The notes under the pieces are model-generated. The model did no database searches and was not told the origin of the DNA. It saw nothing but the letters and a program-made list of their open reading frames with translations. From Herbaspirillum rubrisubalbicans (GTDB lineage Bacteria > Pseudomonadota > Gammaproteobacteria > Burkholderiales > Burkholderiaceae_D), in contig NZ_CP024996.1 in the NCBI RefSeq assembly GCF_003719195.1, forward strand, positions 868,001 through 932,000: a DNA stretch of 64,000 nucleotides, in the 5' to 3' direction. Below, one piece after another: positions 18,004 to 25,308 of this stretch. The stretch's first letter is position 1. Each line of letters starts with the position of its first letter. Both the position numbers and the translations under genes were made by a program.

Positions 18004-19170
18004 ATGTTCATGACACGCATCACTCGTTCCGAACTGCACGACCTGATTTGGTCTCAGCCAGCAAAGGATGTCGCGCAGCGCCTTGGCATGTCTCCCGAGC
18101 AGCTCAGGGCTGCCTGTGAAACGGCCAGGATTCCACGACCAGGTCGCGGATATTGGAACATGGTGAATGGCGGCGGTAAGCCCAAGAGGGTGCCGTTGCC
18201 CGATCGGCTGCTTGGCCAGGCAGAACATGTCATCCTTGTTGACGAATCGCGAATGGGCTCCGGCGTGCGGCGACGGATGCTGCTGGACGAGCCGCCGCTG
18301 GAGACTCCAGAATTTCGGGAAGGCCTGAGCATAGTCGAATTGAGGGCGCGTGCGCTAGCAGCGGCGGCCCCATTGCGGAAGACGCTATCCAACAAGCACC
18401 ACGCGATCTCCAAACTGCTCATAAAGGATGAAGAAAACAAACAGAGGTGGAGAGGGCATCCCTTGGACGCAGAGTTCTACCCGGTCATTTCCTCAACTAA
18501 GCAGGGGCGCCGCCGCCTGCTGATCTTGAATCAGCTGCTTCAGGCCCTTTCTTATTGCGGAGCTGGAGCCGCTAAAACTAAAGAGCCCGGGTACGAGTGG
18601 AGCATTCGGATAGGAGACATGAATGTGGCATTCGAACTGCGCGCGGTGGGTGCGCCGGCGAGCGAGATCTCGCGCAGGCATCAGGAGCGCGACGATCCAG
18701 GGGACCTAGAATTGGTGATACGCGGGGAGGCGACGGGGGGGATAGAGACAGAGTGGCGCGATTCGGCGTCTAGGCCGCTCCAAGCACAGATGAGGGAAAT
18801 CGTCGCCGGGTTCCTGATCTTTGCCGAGCTTTCCTATAGGCGCGGCGAGATTGACAGAGTTCAACGGCTGCTGCAGAAGAGGGCTGAATTGGAGGCCACG
18901 ATTCAGCGTCATAAACAGGAACGCCTACAGGAGCAACTTGAAGGCTGGAAGAAAGCCGAGGAGGAACGGCGGGGTGACCTCCTGGTGGAGGTAGAGGACT
19001 GGAAAAAAGCACATGAGATCAGGGCATTTATTAATGCCAGGCTGCTGGCGGCCGAGGATGGTACGCCTGAAGAGAGAGAGCTGTCGGAACGATGGGCACG
19101 CTGGGCCTTGTCAATAGCGGATGCTATCGATCCAATCACAAAGCACCGGGCTGAAGAAAATGATCAGTGA
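18004..19170 (+). CDS. Conserved hypothetical protein, prophage cargo
   Basis: Protein of 388 aa. The N-terminus (TRSELHDLIWSQPAKDVAQRLG ... IPRPGRGYW) resembles a helix-turn-helix-like opening seen in conserved hypothetical proteins on many proteobacterial genomic islands. A central domain (about residues 130-270) is followed by a Glu/Lys/Arg-rich coiled coil (about 285-345). It lies after the late terminator at the prophage edge, where accessory genes are commonly carried. Codon use is less GC-biased than the virion genes. DNA binding is plausible; the function is unknown. The ATG at 18004 has GGGGAT upstream. Confidence 0.7.
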   Translation: MFMTRITRSELHDLIWSQPAKDVAQRLGMSPEQLRAACETARIPRPGRGYWNMVNGGGKPKRVPLPDRLLGQAEHVILVDESRMGSGVRRRMLLDEPPLETPEFREGLSIVELRARALAAAAPLRKTLSNKHHAISKLLIKDEENKQRWRGHPLDAEFYPVISSTKQGRRRLLILNQLLQALSYCGAGAAKTKEPGYEWSIRIGDMNVAFELRAVGAPASEISRRHQERDDPGDLELVIRGEATGGIETEWRDSASRPLQAQMREIVAGFLIFAELSYRRGEIDRVQRLLQKRAELEATIQRHKQERLQEQLEGWKKAEEERRGDLLVEVEDWKKAHEIRAFINARLLAAEDGTPEERELSERWARWALSIADAIDPITKHRAEENDQ

Positions 19171-19426
19171 ATATCTAACCGCGGCGGAATTGGCGTCACT
19201 CATCGGATGCCGGCCGACCAGCATTGCTTGCATGAAGTGCTGGCTCGCAAAAAATGGATGGCCCCATGTGGCGCACGCGGTCAGGCCGAGCAGGGCGATT
19301 ACAGAAATTGCTTTTTTCATCTTGATCCACGAGAAAATTCTTGAACTTTTCTCCAGCCTGACAGCAGAAGCTGGTCGAGTAAAGGACCAGGCGTTTTTCC
19401 GGATAGCGAAGTGTTGCGCGCTATGA
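19160..19426 (+). pseudogene. Truncated DUF4224 gene (integrase-adjacent family)
   Basis: The first 36 codons encode the DUF4224 signature: SEYLTAAELASLIGCRPTS ... CWLAKNGWPH. In intact members this continues with a VDRNG-PKVAR-type segment; here homology stops near base 19265 and the frame runs on into unrelated sequence for about 50 codons. DUF4224 genes normally sit directly before a phage integrase, which is missing. It overlaps the preceding stop by 11 bases. Remnant status is inferred from loss of the family's second half. Confidence 0.65.
19268..19320 (-). pseudogene. Lipoprotein signal-peptide remnant
   Basis: On the minus strand an ATG at 19320-19318 opens a textbook lipoprotein signal peptide: MKKAISVIALLGLTAC, with lipobox LTAC. 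Right after the acyl cysteine the frame runs into the antisense of the truncated DUF4224 gene, so the mature protein is lost or was replaced. The abrupt junction near 19265-19272 suggests a deletion or insertion breakpoint. The possibility that this is a chance reading cannot be excluded. Confidence 0.4.
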
Positions 19427-19462
19427 CCAAAACCTGCCCAAACTAGGCTTGAATCGGGCAAA

Positions 19463-19544
19463 ATAGACGGGAAAGTGCAGCCGGTAAATGGGATGGCTTC
19501 CGCTGCAGGTCGTTGATTTGACTGCACTTTCCTTGTTTGTCTAT
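19463..19544. repeat. Inverted repeat beside attR
   Basis: Arms GGAAAGTGCAG at 19470-19480 and CTGCACTTTCC at 19522-19532 are perfect inverted copies. Outside them ATAGAC (19463-19468) and GTCTAT (19539-19544) extend the symmetry. The position 16-97 bases from the att fragment suggests integrase arm-type or excisionase sites. Confidence 0.55.
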
Positions 19545-19559
19545 TTGTAGTCAGAAAGT

Positions 19560-19604
19560 CTCATAATCCGTTGGTGCCGTGTTCGACTCACGGGGGGGCC
19601 ACCA
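19560..19604 (+). other. attR: 3' fragment of a tRNA-Met(CAT) gene
   Basis: The 45 nt from the anticodon loop (CTCATAA, anticodon CAT) through the 3' anticodon stem TCCGT, variable loop, a perfect T-arm (CCGTG, TTCGACT, CACGG), the acceptor strand and terminal CCA match the 3' half of an elongator tRNA-Met. The 5' partner of the anticodon stem is absent, so it is not a complete tRNA. Such a fragment at a prophage edge is the usual result of integration into a tRNA gene. Confidence 0.8.
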
Positions 19605-19611
19605 GTACCAG

Positions 19612-19650
19612 AGCGGCTTAGCGACTTATGGTCCTAAGCCGCTTTTTCTT
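19612..19650 (+). terminator. Terminator downstream of the tRNA fragment
   Basis: Perfect 10-bp arms AGCGGCTTAG (19612-19621) and CTAAGCCGCT (19634-19643) followed by TTTTTCTTTT. It probably belonged to the tRNA gene before prophage insertion. Confidence 0.85.
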
Positions 19651-19875
19651 TTGCTGGGGGATTTTTTGCCCATTCTAAAAAAAGCTGTGGGCAACTGGAG
19701 TGTTTTGTTCAACGGCTGACCATCACGCCCGCAGCAACTAAGTGCTGCTCAAGATATACATCTACGGCAATCTCAATCGATTGCAGTCGAGCCGGCAACT
19801 GGAGTGCGAGGTGCAGCGCAATGTCGAACTGATGTGGCTATCCGGGATGACTTGACCGCTACAGTGCTTGCTGGT
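19651..19875. other. Intergenic stretch without supported genes
   Basis: Between the tRNA terminator and the amidase terminator I see no ORF with a credible start, no RNA gene and no repeat. Confidence 0.5.
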
Positions 19876-19904
19876 CTAAAAAAGGGCGGCTGTTTAGGCC
19901 GCCG
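19876..19904 (-). terminator. Terminator of the amidase gene
   Basis: Stem GGCGGC (19885-19890) with GCCGCC (19898-19903) and a six-A run at 19878-19883, which reads as a T-run on the minus strand. It lies about 50 bases after the amidase stop. Confidence 0.8.
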
Positions 19905-19952
19905 AAAAGGCTGAGAATGATTTCCAACGACTCAACCAGAGGTCACAACTAT

Positions 19953-21401
19953 TTATCGGTTCAACGCATCTACGACTGCCAACGGTGCTTGGGAAACCCA
20001 CGGGCGCAAGGCTTCCAGTGCATGTGCCAATTGCAAAACACCTATGTCGTCTCGGGATGGACCAATGATCTGCATTCCCATAGGCAGGCCGTTCGTTCCG
20101 AAGCCGACCGGTACACTCATGGCCGGTAGGCCCGCCAGTGTCGGGCCAATGACCACCTCCATCCAGCGATGGTAGGTATCCATTTCCCGGCCCGCTATGT
20201 TGCGCGGCCACGTCGTGGCCGCATCGAACGCAAACATCTGTGCGCTGGGCAGCAGCAGGTAATCATATTGCTCGAAGAGCTGATGAATTGCGCGATACCA
20301 ATCGCTGCGAGCAACAGACGCGCGGAAAATATCAATCCCCTTCAGATTCAGGCCCGATTCTACTTCCCATTGTGCCTCTGGCTTGAGCAAGCCGCGCTGT
20401 GCCGGGTTAGCGAAGTAGGCGTTCAAGTTGGCGCCGACTAGCCAGTGCCGATGAATGAGCCAGGTCTCCCAGAGCTTTTCCATCGGATAGTCGGGTTGGC
20501 ATTGCTCTACCGTACAGCCAATATCGGTAAAGTCCGACAGCGCTGCCTCGCACAGCACCATGACCTCCTTCTCTATCGGCAAGTAACCGTCGTAGTTCCC
20601 GAGCCAACCAATTCTCGTGCCTTTGAAATCCCGCTTGAGTTGCGCCACCTCGCCAGTCACGTCCGTGTCATTCGATAGCGGGCAACGGCGGTCATAGCCT
20701 GCCTGGGTAGCGAAAAGCCGGGCGACGTCGGCCACGGTGCGTCCCATGGGGCCCTCCGTGCTCAATTGCTGCAGGAAGAGTTCTCCGCCTGAGCCGTAAG
20801 GGACACGGCCCTGCGTCGGCCTGAAGCCATAGACATTGTTGAACGCGGCCGGATTTCTCAAGGAGCCCATCATGTCGCTACCATCAGCCACGGGCAGCAT
20901 ACGCATCGCCAGCGCTGCAGCGGCACCACCACTGCTACCGCCAGCAATGCGCGAGAAGTCATAGGCATTCCGGGTTACGCCGAATACCGGGTTGTAGCTG
21001 TTCGAGCCGAGTCCGAATTCGGAGACGTTAGTCTTTCCGATGAAAATGGCACCCGCTTCACGCACACGGGCGATGCAAGTTGTATCGCTCAGGTCCGGTT
21101 CCATGGCTGACAGAGGAGAGCCTTTGCTGGTAGGCAGTCCTTTGCACGAAGCGAGGTCCTTCGGTGCCTGGGGCATACCGTGCATCCATCCCAGATATCT
21201 GCCCTGCGCAAGCAATTGGTCTGCACGCTCGGCTTCGTCCAGTAGCGCCTCAGTCGGGCGCAGCGAAACGATGGCGTTCACATGCGGGTTGACCTTCTCG
21301 ATATGCTGCAGATACGCCTGCATGACTTCGCGGCAAGAAACTTTCTTGCGGCGAATAGCATCGGACAATGCCAGTGCATCGAGGGTAACCAGTTGATCCA
21401 T
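19953..21401 (-). CDS. Amidase-signature family hydrolase
   Basis: Protein of 482 aa with the Ser-cisSer-Lys triad of amidase-signature enzymes: K81 in MPQAPKDLAS, the cis-Ser in the RIAGGSSGGAAAAL motif (residues 151-164) and the nucleophile S180 in DGSDMMGSLRNPAAF. The start at 21401 was chosen because AAGGAG lies eight bases upstream; an earlier in-frame start would collide with the transporter gene. No signal peptide, so cytoplasmic. It follows an MHS-type transporter gene on the same strand by 41 bases, suggesting import of an amide or amide-derived compound followed by hydrolysis. The substrate is unknown. Confidence 0.85.
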   Translation of the reverse strand: MDQLVTLDALALSDAIRRKKVSCREVMQAYLQHIEKVNPHVNAIVSLRPTEALLDEAERADQLLAQGRYLGWMHGMPQAPKDLASCKGLPTSKGSPLSAMEPDLSDTTCIARVREAGAIFIGKTNVSEFGLGSNSYNPVFGVTRNAYDFSRIAGGSSGGAAAALAMRMLPVADGSDMMGSLRNPAAFNNVYGFRPTQGRVPYGSGGELFLQQLSTEGPMGRTVADVARLFATQAGYDRRCPLSNDTDVTGEVAQLKRDFKGTRIGWLGNYDGYLPIEKEVMVLCEAALSDFTDIGCTVEQCQPDYPMEKLWETWLIHRHWLVGANLNAYFANPAQRGLLKPEAQWEVESGLNLKGIDIFRASVARSDWYRAIHQLFEQYDYLLLPSAQMFAFDAATTWPRNIAGREMDTYHRWMEVVIGPTLAGLPAMSVPVGFGTNGLPMGMQIIGPSRDDIGVLQLAHALEALRPWVSQAPLAVVDALNR

Positions 21402-21442
21402 CTTTTGTGCTCCTTGCATTGCCTGCGAACCCATCCCTACTG

Positions 21443-22756
21443 TCACTTGAGCTCTCCAATTCCGGCGAAGACTTCTGTCTGCCGATTCTTCGCTGCCGGG
21501 CTTTGGTCACGCATCGCCCAGGCTGCGGCAACGCCGATACAGGCAGCCAACAGCACATACCAGGCGGGCGCGACCGGTGAACCCGATGTCTTGGTGAGCC
21601 AGGTCACGATGAACGGAGCAAAGCCACCGAAGAGCATCGCTGCCAGATTGTAGGCCACGGCAAGGCCGGTGGAGCGCACCCGCGTAGGGAATTGCTCCGA
21701 CAAGGCGGTGGGCATCGGGCCGTAGTTTGCGCCGATCATGATGCACAGAAGGACTTGCATCACCAGCAGACGGGGCAGACTGGGCGCTGTGGCGACCCAG
21801 ACGAACAGAGGGTACACCGTCAACAGGAATGCCAGCGAGCTGTAGAGCAGGACGGTGCGGCGGCCGATGCGGTCGGACAGTGCGCCGGCAAACGGAATGA
21901 TGAGGGTGAGCAGCGCCACGGCAATCATCTGCACCATGAACGCCTGATCGAGAGGAAGCCCCAGTTGCTTGTTGGCGAAGGTGGGCATATTCACCAGAAC
22001 AACGTAGAAGGCCACCGTACCGTTGATGACTTGCCCCATCGATACCAGCACGCCACGCAGGTTGGTTTTGACCACATCAAGCAGCTTGATGGGGGCTGCG
22101 TCGGGCTTGTTGGCGCTCTCCATGAAATCGTCTGTCTCATGCATGTGGCGGCGAATCCAGAGACCGACCGGCCCGATGAGCAGGCCAATCACAAACGGCA
22201 GTCGCCAGCCCCAGCTGTCCAGGGCCTGCGGCGACAGATTGCGTGTCACCAGAGCGCCCATGCCTGCACCACAGAAGACCGCCAGGCACTGACCGACCAA
22301 CTGCCACGAGCCGTACAGGCCACGCTGGTTGGCGGGGGCACTCTCCACTAGGAATGCAGTCGAACTGGAATATTCACCACCGGTAGCGAAACCCTGCAGC
22401 ATCCGCGCGACCACAATCATGATCGGCGCTGCGATACCGATGGTTGCGTAGGTGGGCGTAAAGGCAATGATGGCGATGGCCAGGGTCATCAAAACGATGA
22501 TGACCTGCATCGCCGCCTTACGGCCTTTGCGGTCGGCGTAAAGGCCGAGCAGCACGCCACCCACGGGGCGCATGAAAAATCCGATGCCGAAGGTCGCCAG
22601 GGCTACCAGCAAGGAGGTGTATTCGTTGTCGGCCGGGAAGAACAGCCTAGCGATAATGGCCGAGAAAAAACCATACACGATGAAGTCGTACCATTCGAGG
22701 GCATTACCGACAATCGCGGCAATGACTTGGCGTTGTTTACTAAGTTGTGGTTGCAC
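21443..22756 (-). CDS. MFS transporter, metabolite:H+ symporter (MHS) type
   Basis: Protein of 437 aa with twelve predicted membrane segments. The opening AAIVGNALEWYDFIVYGF and the loop motif YADRKGRKAAM are hallmarks of the MHS branch (ProP, KgtP, citrate and shikimate transporters). It starts with GTG at 22756 behind AGGGA. It precedes the amidase in a likely two-gene operon, so it probably imports the amidase substrate or a related organic acid or amino acid derivative. The exact substrate cannot be read from sequence. Confidence 0.85.
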   Translation of the reverse strand: MQPQLSKQRQVIAAIVGNALEWYDFIVYGFFSAIIARLFFPADNEYTSLLVALATFGIGFFMRPVGGVLLGLYADRKGRKAAMQVIIVLMTLAIAIIAFTPTYATIGIAAPIMIVVARMLQGFATGGEYSSSTAFLVESAPANQRGLYGSWQLVGQCLAVFCGAGMGALVTRNLSPQALDSWGWRLPFVIGLLIGPVGLWIRRHMHETDDFMESANKPDAAPIKLLDVVKTNLRGVLVSMGQVINGTVAFYVVLVNMPTFANKQLGLPLDQAFMVQMIAVALLTLIIPFAGALSDRIGRRTVLLYSSLAFLLTVYPLFVWVATAPSLPRLLVMQVLLCIMIGANYGPMPTALSEQFPTRVRSTGLAVAYNLAAMLFGGFAPFIVTWLTKTSGSPVAPAWYVLLAACIGVAAAWAMRDQSPAAKNRQTEVFAGIGELK

Positions 22757-22907
22757 GGTAGGTCCCTATCAATGGGTTGGCAAGAGCTGCTGACTTACGA
22801 ACTGGCGACGGAACAAAACCAGCCTTCGCCTTATCGTCTTGGTATCTTGCCGCCTCAACTTGATTTTCCGTTTGACCCCAAAACACAGCTTCTTGATAGT
22901 CAACGAC

Positions 22908-22935
22908 AATAAAAAACGGCCCTACAAAGGCCGCT
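22908..22935 (-). terminator. Terminator of the AraC regulator gene
   Basis: Stem CGGCC (22917-22921) with GGCCG (22929-22933) beside an A-run at 22910-22916, functioning on the minus strand about 30 bases after the regulator stop. Confidence 0.65.
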
Positions 22936-22961
22936 AACAAAACCGTTGCCGATTGGTAATC

Positions 22962-24023
22962 TCACTGAACGCGCGGGTGCCCGCCGAGATGCTGGCGCCG
23001 CCATTCCGTTGGGGAAATACCGTGCCAACGCTGAAAGGCCCGGGAAAATGCACTGATTTCCGAGTAGCCCAGAAGGAAGGAGAGCTCGGAAATCTGCAGC
23101 GCCGGGTCCTTCAGATACACAAGCGCCATGTTCTTGCGGACATCCAGGAGAACCTCTTGATAAGTCAGCCCGGCCGCACGCAATCTGCGTTGCAGCGTCC
23201 AGTTCGCCATGCCCAGTGCGCTTGCAATGTCGTCCAGCGTGGGTTCCCTGTCATCGAGTCGCTGCCGGATGGCGGCGCGCACTTTGTCGACCAGGGTTTC
23301 AGCGACCGACGCTGTCAGCCCCAGCTGGCGCAGGTTGTTGCGCATCAGGCTGTGCAGATGCACATCAGCCCCTGGCATGGGCGCATCGAGCTCATCTCCT
23401 CGAAGCACGATGGCATTGGTCGCCTGAGAAAAATGGATCGGAGCACCAAAAATGTGCTCATGCTCCTCGTCGCCGTGCAACGCACCATGTTCGAAATGAA
23501 TTTCCAGGGGCCGCCATTGCTGGCCCAGTGCCTGCCTGAGCACATTGAAGAACATCCCGATGGATAATTCGGCATCCTGGCGACGTTGAGTGATGAGCGG
23601 GTCGGTGATGCGGTATTCGACGTAGGCCAGACCATCCGCGTGGGTCACGCCCAGATGCGAACGCTGCTGATGATGGTGGAACATGGCACCCATGTTGCAC
23701 AGGGCCTCGCCTACTGTGGGTGAGGTCAAACCAAGGTAGCCCAACATGCCAAGCCCTGCGGGCATGAATTGTTGGCCAAAGCGCAAGCCGAAATGCGCAT
23801 TTTGCGTCTGACGTGCGGCTTGCTCCATCGCGTTGCAATATATTTCCAGGCTCAAGGTCGCGGTGGGCTGCTCGATGGTATCGCAGTCAGCACCGGCCGC
23901 TCCCAGGATGCGCTCCGGGTCACCACCTTCGCTCTGAATGAATTCAAGCAGGCCCGTTGCCGCTGCTGAAAGAATGCATGACTGGTGGTCGGAAGCACGA
24001 GATAGACGCGGCGCATTGGACAT
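22962..24023 (-). CDS. AraC-family transcriptional regulator (OruR/ArgR-like)
   Basis: Protein of 353 aa. The N-terminal 200 residues match the Arabinose_bd-type ligand domain of the OruR group (CNAMEQAARQTQNAHFGLRFGQQ, GMLGYLGLTSPTVGEAL). The C-terminus is a double helix-turn-helix AraC domain: TLDDIASALGMANWTLQRRLRAAG and ISELSFLLGYSEISAFSRAFQRWHG. A GGAG lies seven bases before the ATG. Regulators of this group often sense amino acid derivatives, and neighbouring catabolic genes (amidase, transporter, kinase, aminotransferase) are its likely targets. Confidence 0.85.
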   Translation of the reverse strand: MSNAPRLSRASDHQSCILSAAATGLLEFIQSEGGDPERILGAAGADCDTIEQPTATLSLEIYCNAMEQAARQTQNAHFGLRFGQQFMPAGLGMLGYLGLTSPTVGEALCNMGAMFHHHQQRSHLGVTHADGLAYVEYRITDPLITQRRQDAELSIGMFFNVLRQALGQQWRPLEIHFEHGALHGDEEHEHIFGAPIHFSQATNAIVLRGDELDAPMPGADVHLHSLMRNNLRQLGLTASVAETLVDKVRAAIRQRLDDREPTLDDIASALGMANWTLQRRLRAAGLTYQEVLLDVRKNMALVYLKDPALQISELSFLLGYSEISAFSRAFQRWHGISPTEWRRQHLGGHPRVQ

Positions 24024-24082
24024 GGTCAGACTCCATTTTCATGGTAAATAATTTCCCAACCATCCTAGCAATTTTCAGACCA

Positions 24083-25084
24083 TTAGCCCATTTGGCGCAG
24101 ATAATCGGTTGCTAACTCTGCCGTAGCTGCCACCCAGCGCTGGCCGAGGCTTTGTGCCAGCTCGGTTTCACTGTGCGATGCCATCCATGCGAGCAGTTGC
24201 AGGCGTCGCTGCATCAGGAAGGTCGGGAATTCCTCGACATCATCTTGTGTCAGCGCACCGTGGCGTGCATAACCATCCGCCCAGCGCAGCATCAACTCGC
24301 GGCGGTCGGGACGGTGTTCGATGAAGCTCAGCGCCGTTGCCATATCGTGTAAGAACCAGCCGATACCGCAGTCGTCGAAATCGATGATGGTGGTGCAATC
24401 CCCTTTGACCAGAAGGTTCGCCATACGCAGGTCTGCGTGGATCAGCCCATACTTGTCCGGAGACTTTCCGAATGAAGCCAGCCGCAAGCTCATCAAATCT
24501 CGCGCCTGCGCAAGCACATTCACCTGTTCCTTGCCGAGCCAGGGAGCATCCCGCCAGCGGCCCCAACGGCCATTCTCGCCCACGGTATCTTCGAGACTCC
24601 AGGTATGGCGTTCGAAATAATCTGGGCGTTGCCATTGCCGCGACTGCCGGTGCATTCTCGCGCTCAATTCGCCTAATTTCTGCAGTGATGGAGTGAGGTT
24701 TGCCTCATCGGGAAAGTCCCCTTCCACCCATGCAAATACTGCGACCATTCTGGTGCCGGCGGCTTCGGTATCGACCTGGATCAACGACTCACCGTCCAGC
24801 GTGCGCAGCGGCTGCGGCGTAGCAATTCCCGCTTCGTTGAGTGCGGTCATCCAGTCCAACTCTGACTGGATCGCATCAGGAGTCTGATAATTGGCCCGGT
24901 GCACGCGCATCACCGCACGCCAGCCGGTCTTCGGATTGTCCAGCCGGAATACCGTGTTCTCCGAATGGCTCAGCAGGGCGACTTCGATATTGGATGGGAA
25001 TCCATATCTCGGCAGCGCAGAGCGGGCCAGTTCTCGAAGCGTCGCGATGTAGGAAAGATGGGATTGAGGAGTGGTGAGGGTCAT
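24083..25084 (-). CDS. APH-family small-molecule kinase (hydroxylysine-kinase/homoserine-kinase-like)
   Basis: Protein of 333 aa with the aminoglycoside-phosphotransferase fold: catalytic loop H216-A-D218-LRMAN223 and metal-binding D235 in TTIIDFDDCG. The start at 25084 was preferred over 25177, whose extra 31 residues are unlike the family. It is transcribed divergently from a class-III aminotransferase-like gene. In eukaryotes and bacteria such APH kinases (hydroxylysine kinase type) pair with AGXT2L-type phospho-lyases, so it probably phosphorylates a hydroxylated amine. Antibiotic resistance is less likely given this context. Confidence 0.75.
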   Translation of the reverse strand: MTLTTPQSHLSYIATLRELARSALPRYGFPSNIEVALLSHSENTVFRLDNPKTGWRAVMRVHRANYQTPDAIQSELDWMTALNEAGIATPQPLRTLDGESLIQVDTEAAGTRMVAVFAWVEGDFPDEANLTPSLQKLGELSARMHRQSRQWQRPDYFERHTWSLEDTVGENGRWGRWRDAPWLGKEQVNVLAQARDLMSLRLASFGKSPDKYGLIHADLRMANLLVKGDCTTIIDFDDCGIGWFLHDMATALSFIEHRPDRRELMLRWADGYARHGALTQDDVEEFPTFLMQRRLQLLAWMASHSETELAQSLGQRWVAATAELATDYLRQMG

Positions 25085-25308
25085 GAAGAGGCTCCGAGTA
25101 GCGTTGCATACATCTTCGCGCCAGCGCCGACGACTTCGTTTGACATCGCAACACAAATCGTTGACCTTGGATATCAAGCTGTAGCGACCTCATACGGCGA
25201 CCCGCAAGAGCGTCTTCTGCGATCAAGGAAATGTCGTCGATGGTCAAGACAGACTTGTCTCTTCGCGAGCACCATTGAAGTGCCGAATTATCTTGTACTG
25301 GAGAGACA

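Larger units (their letters stand above)
1..19604. mobile_element. Right-hand part of a podovirus-like prophage
   Basis: Virion, packaging and lysis genes run in one direction from the window start to about 17.6 kb and end at a tRNA 3' fragment read as attR (19560-19604). T7-like adaptor, nozzle, internal virion proteins and tail-fibre N-terminus, with no tail tube or tape-measure gene, indicate a short-tailed phage. The large terminase lies after the structural genes, unlike lambda or T7 order. Portal, scaffold, replication, repressor and integrase genes are not seen and would lie to the left, or are lost. All visible structural ORFs are intact, so the virion part may still be functional. 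Confidence 0.9.

Noticed and set aside
19111..19527. 138-codon minus-strand ORF as a complete gene
   Set aside because: Only the internal lipoprotein signal peptide looks real; the rest runs antisense to the cargo and DUF4224 genes or lacks a start signal.
19560..19604. A complete tRNA gene at the prophage edge
   Set aside because: The D-arm, 5' acceptor strand and 5' anticodon stem are absent; only the 3' half is present.
24083..25084. APH-family gene as an aminoglycoside resistance determinant
   Set aside because: Context with a phospho-lyase-like enzyme and catabolic genes, and sequence closer to small-molecule kinases, argue against it.
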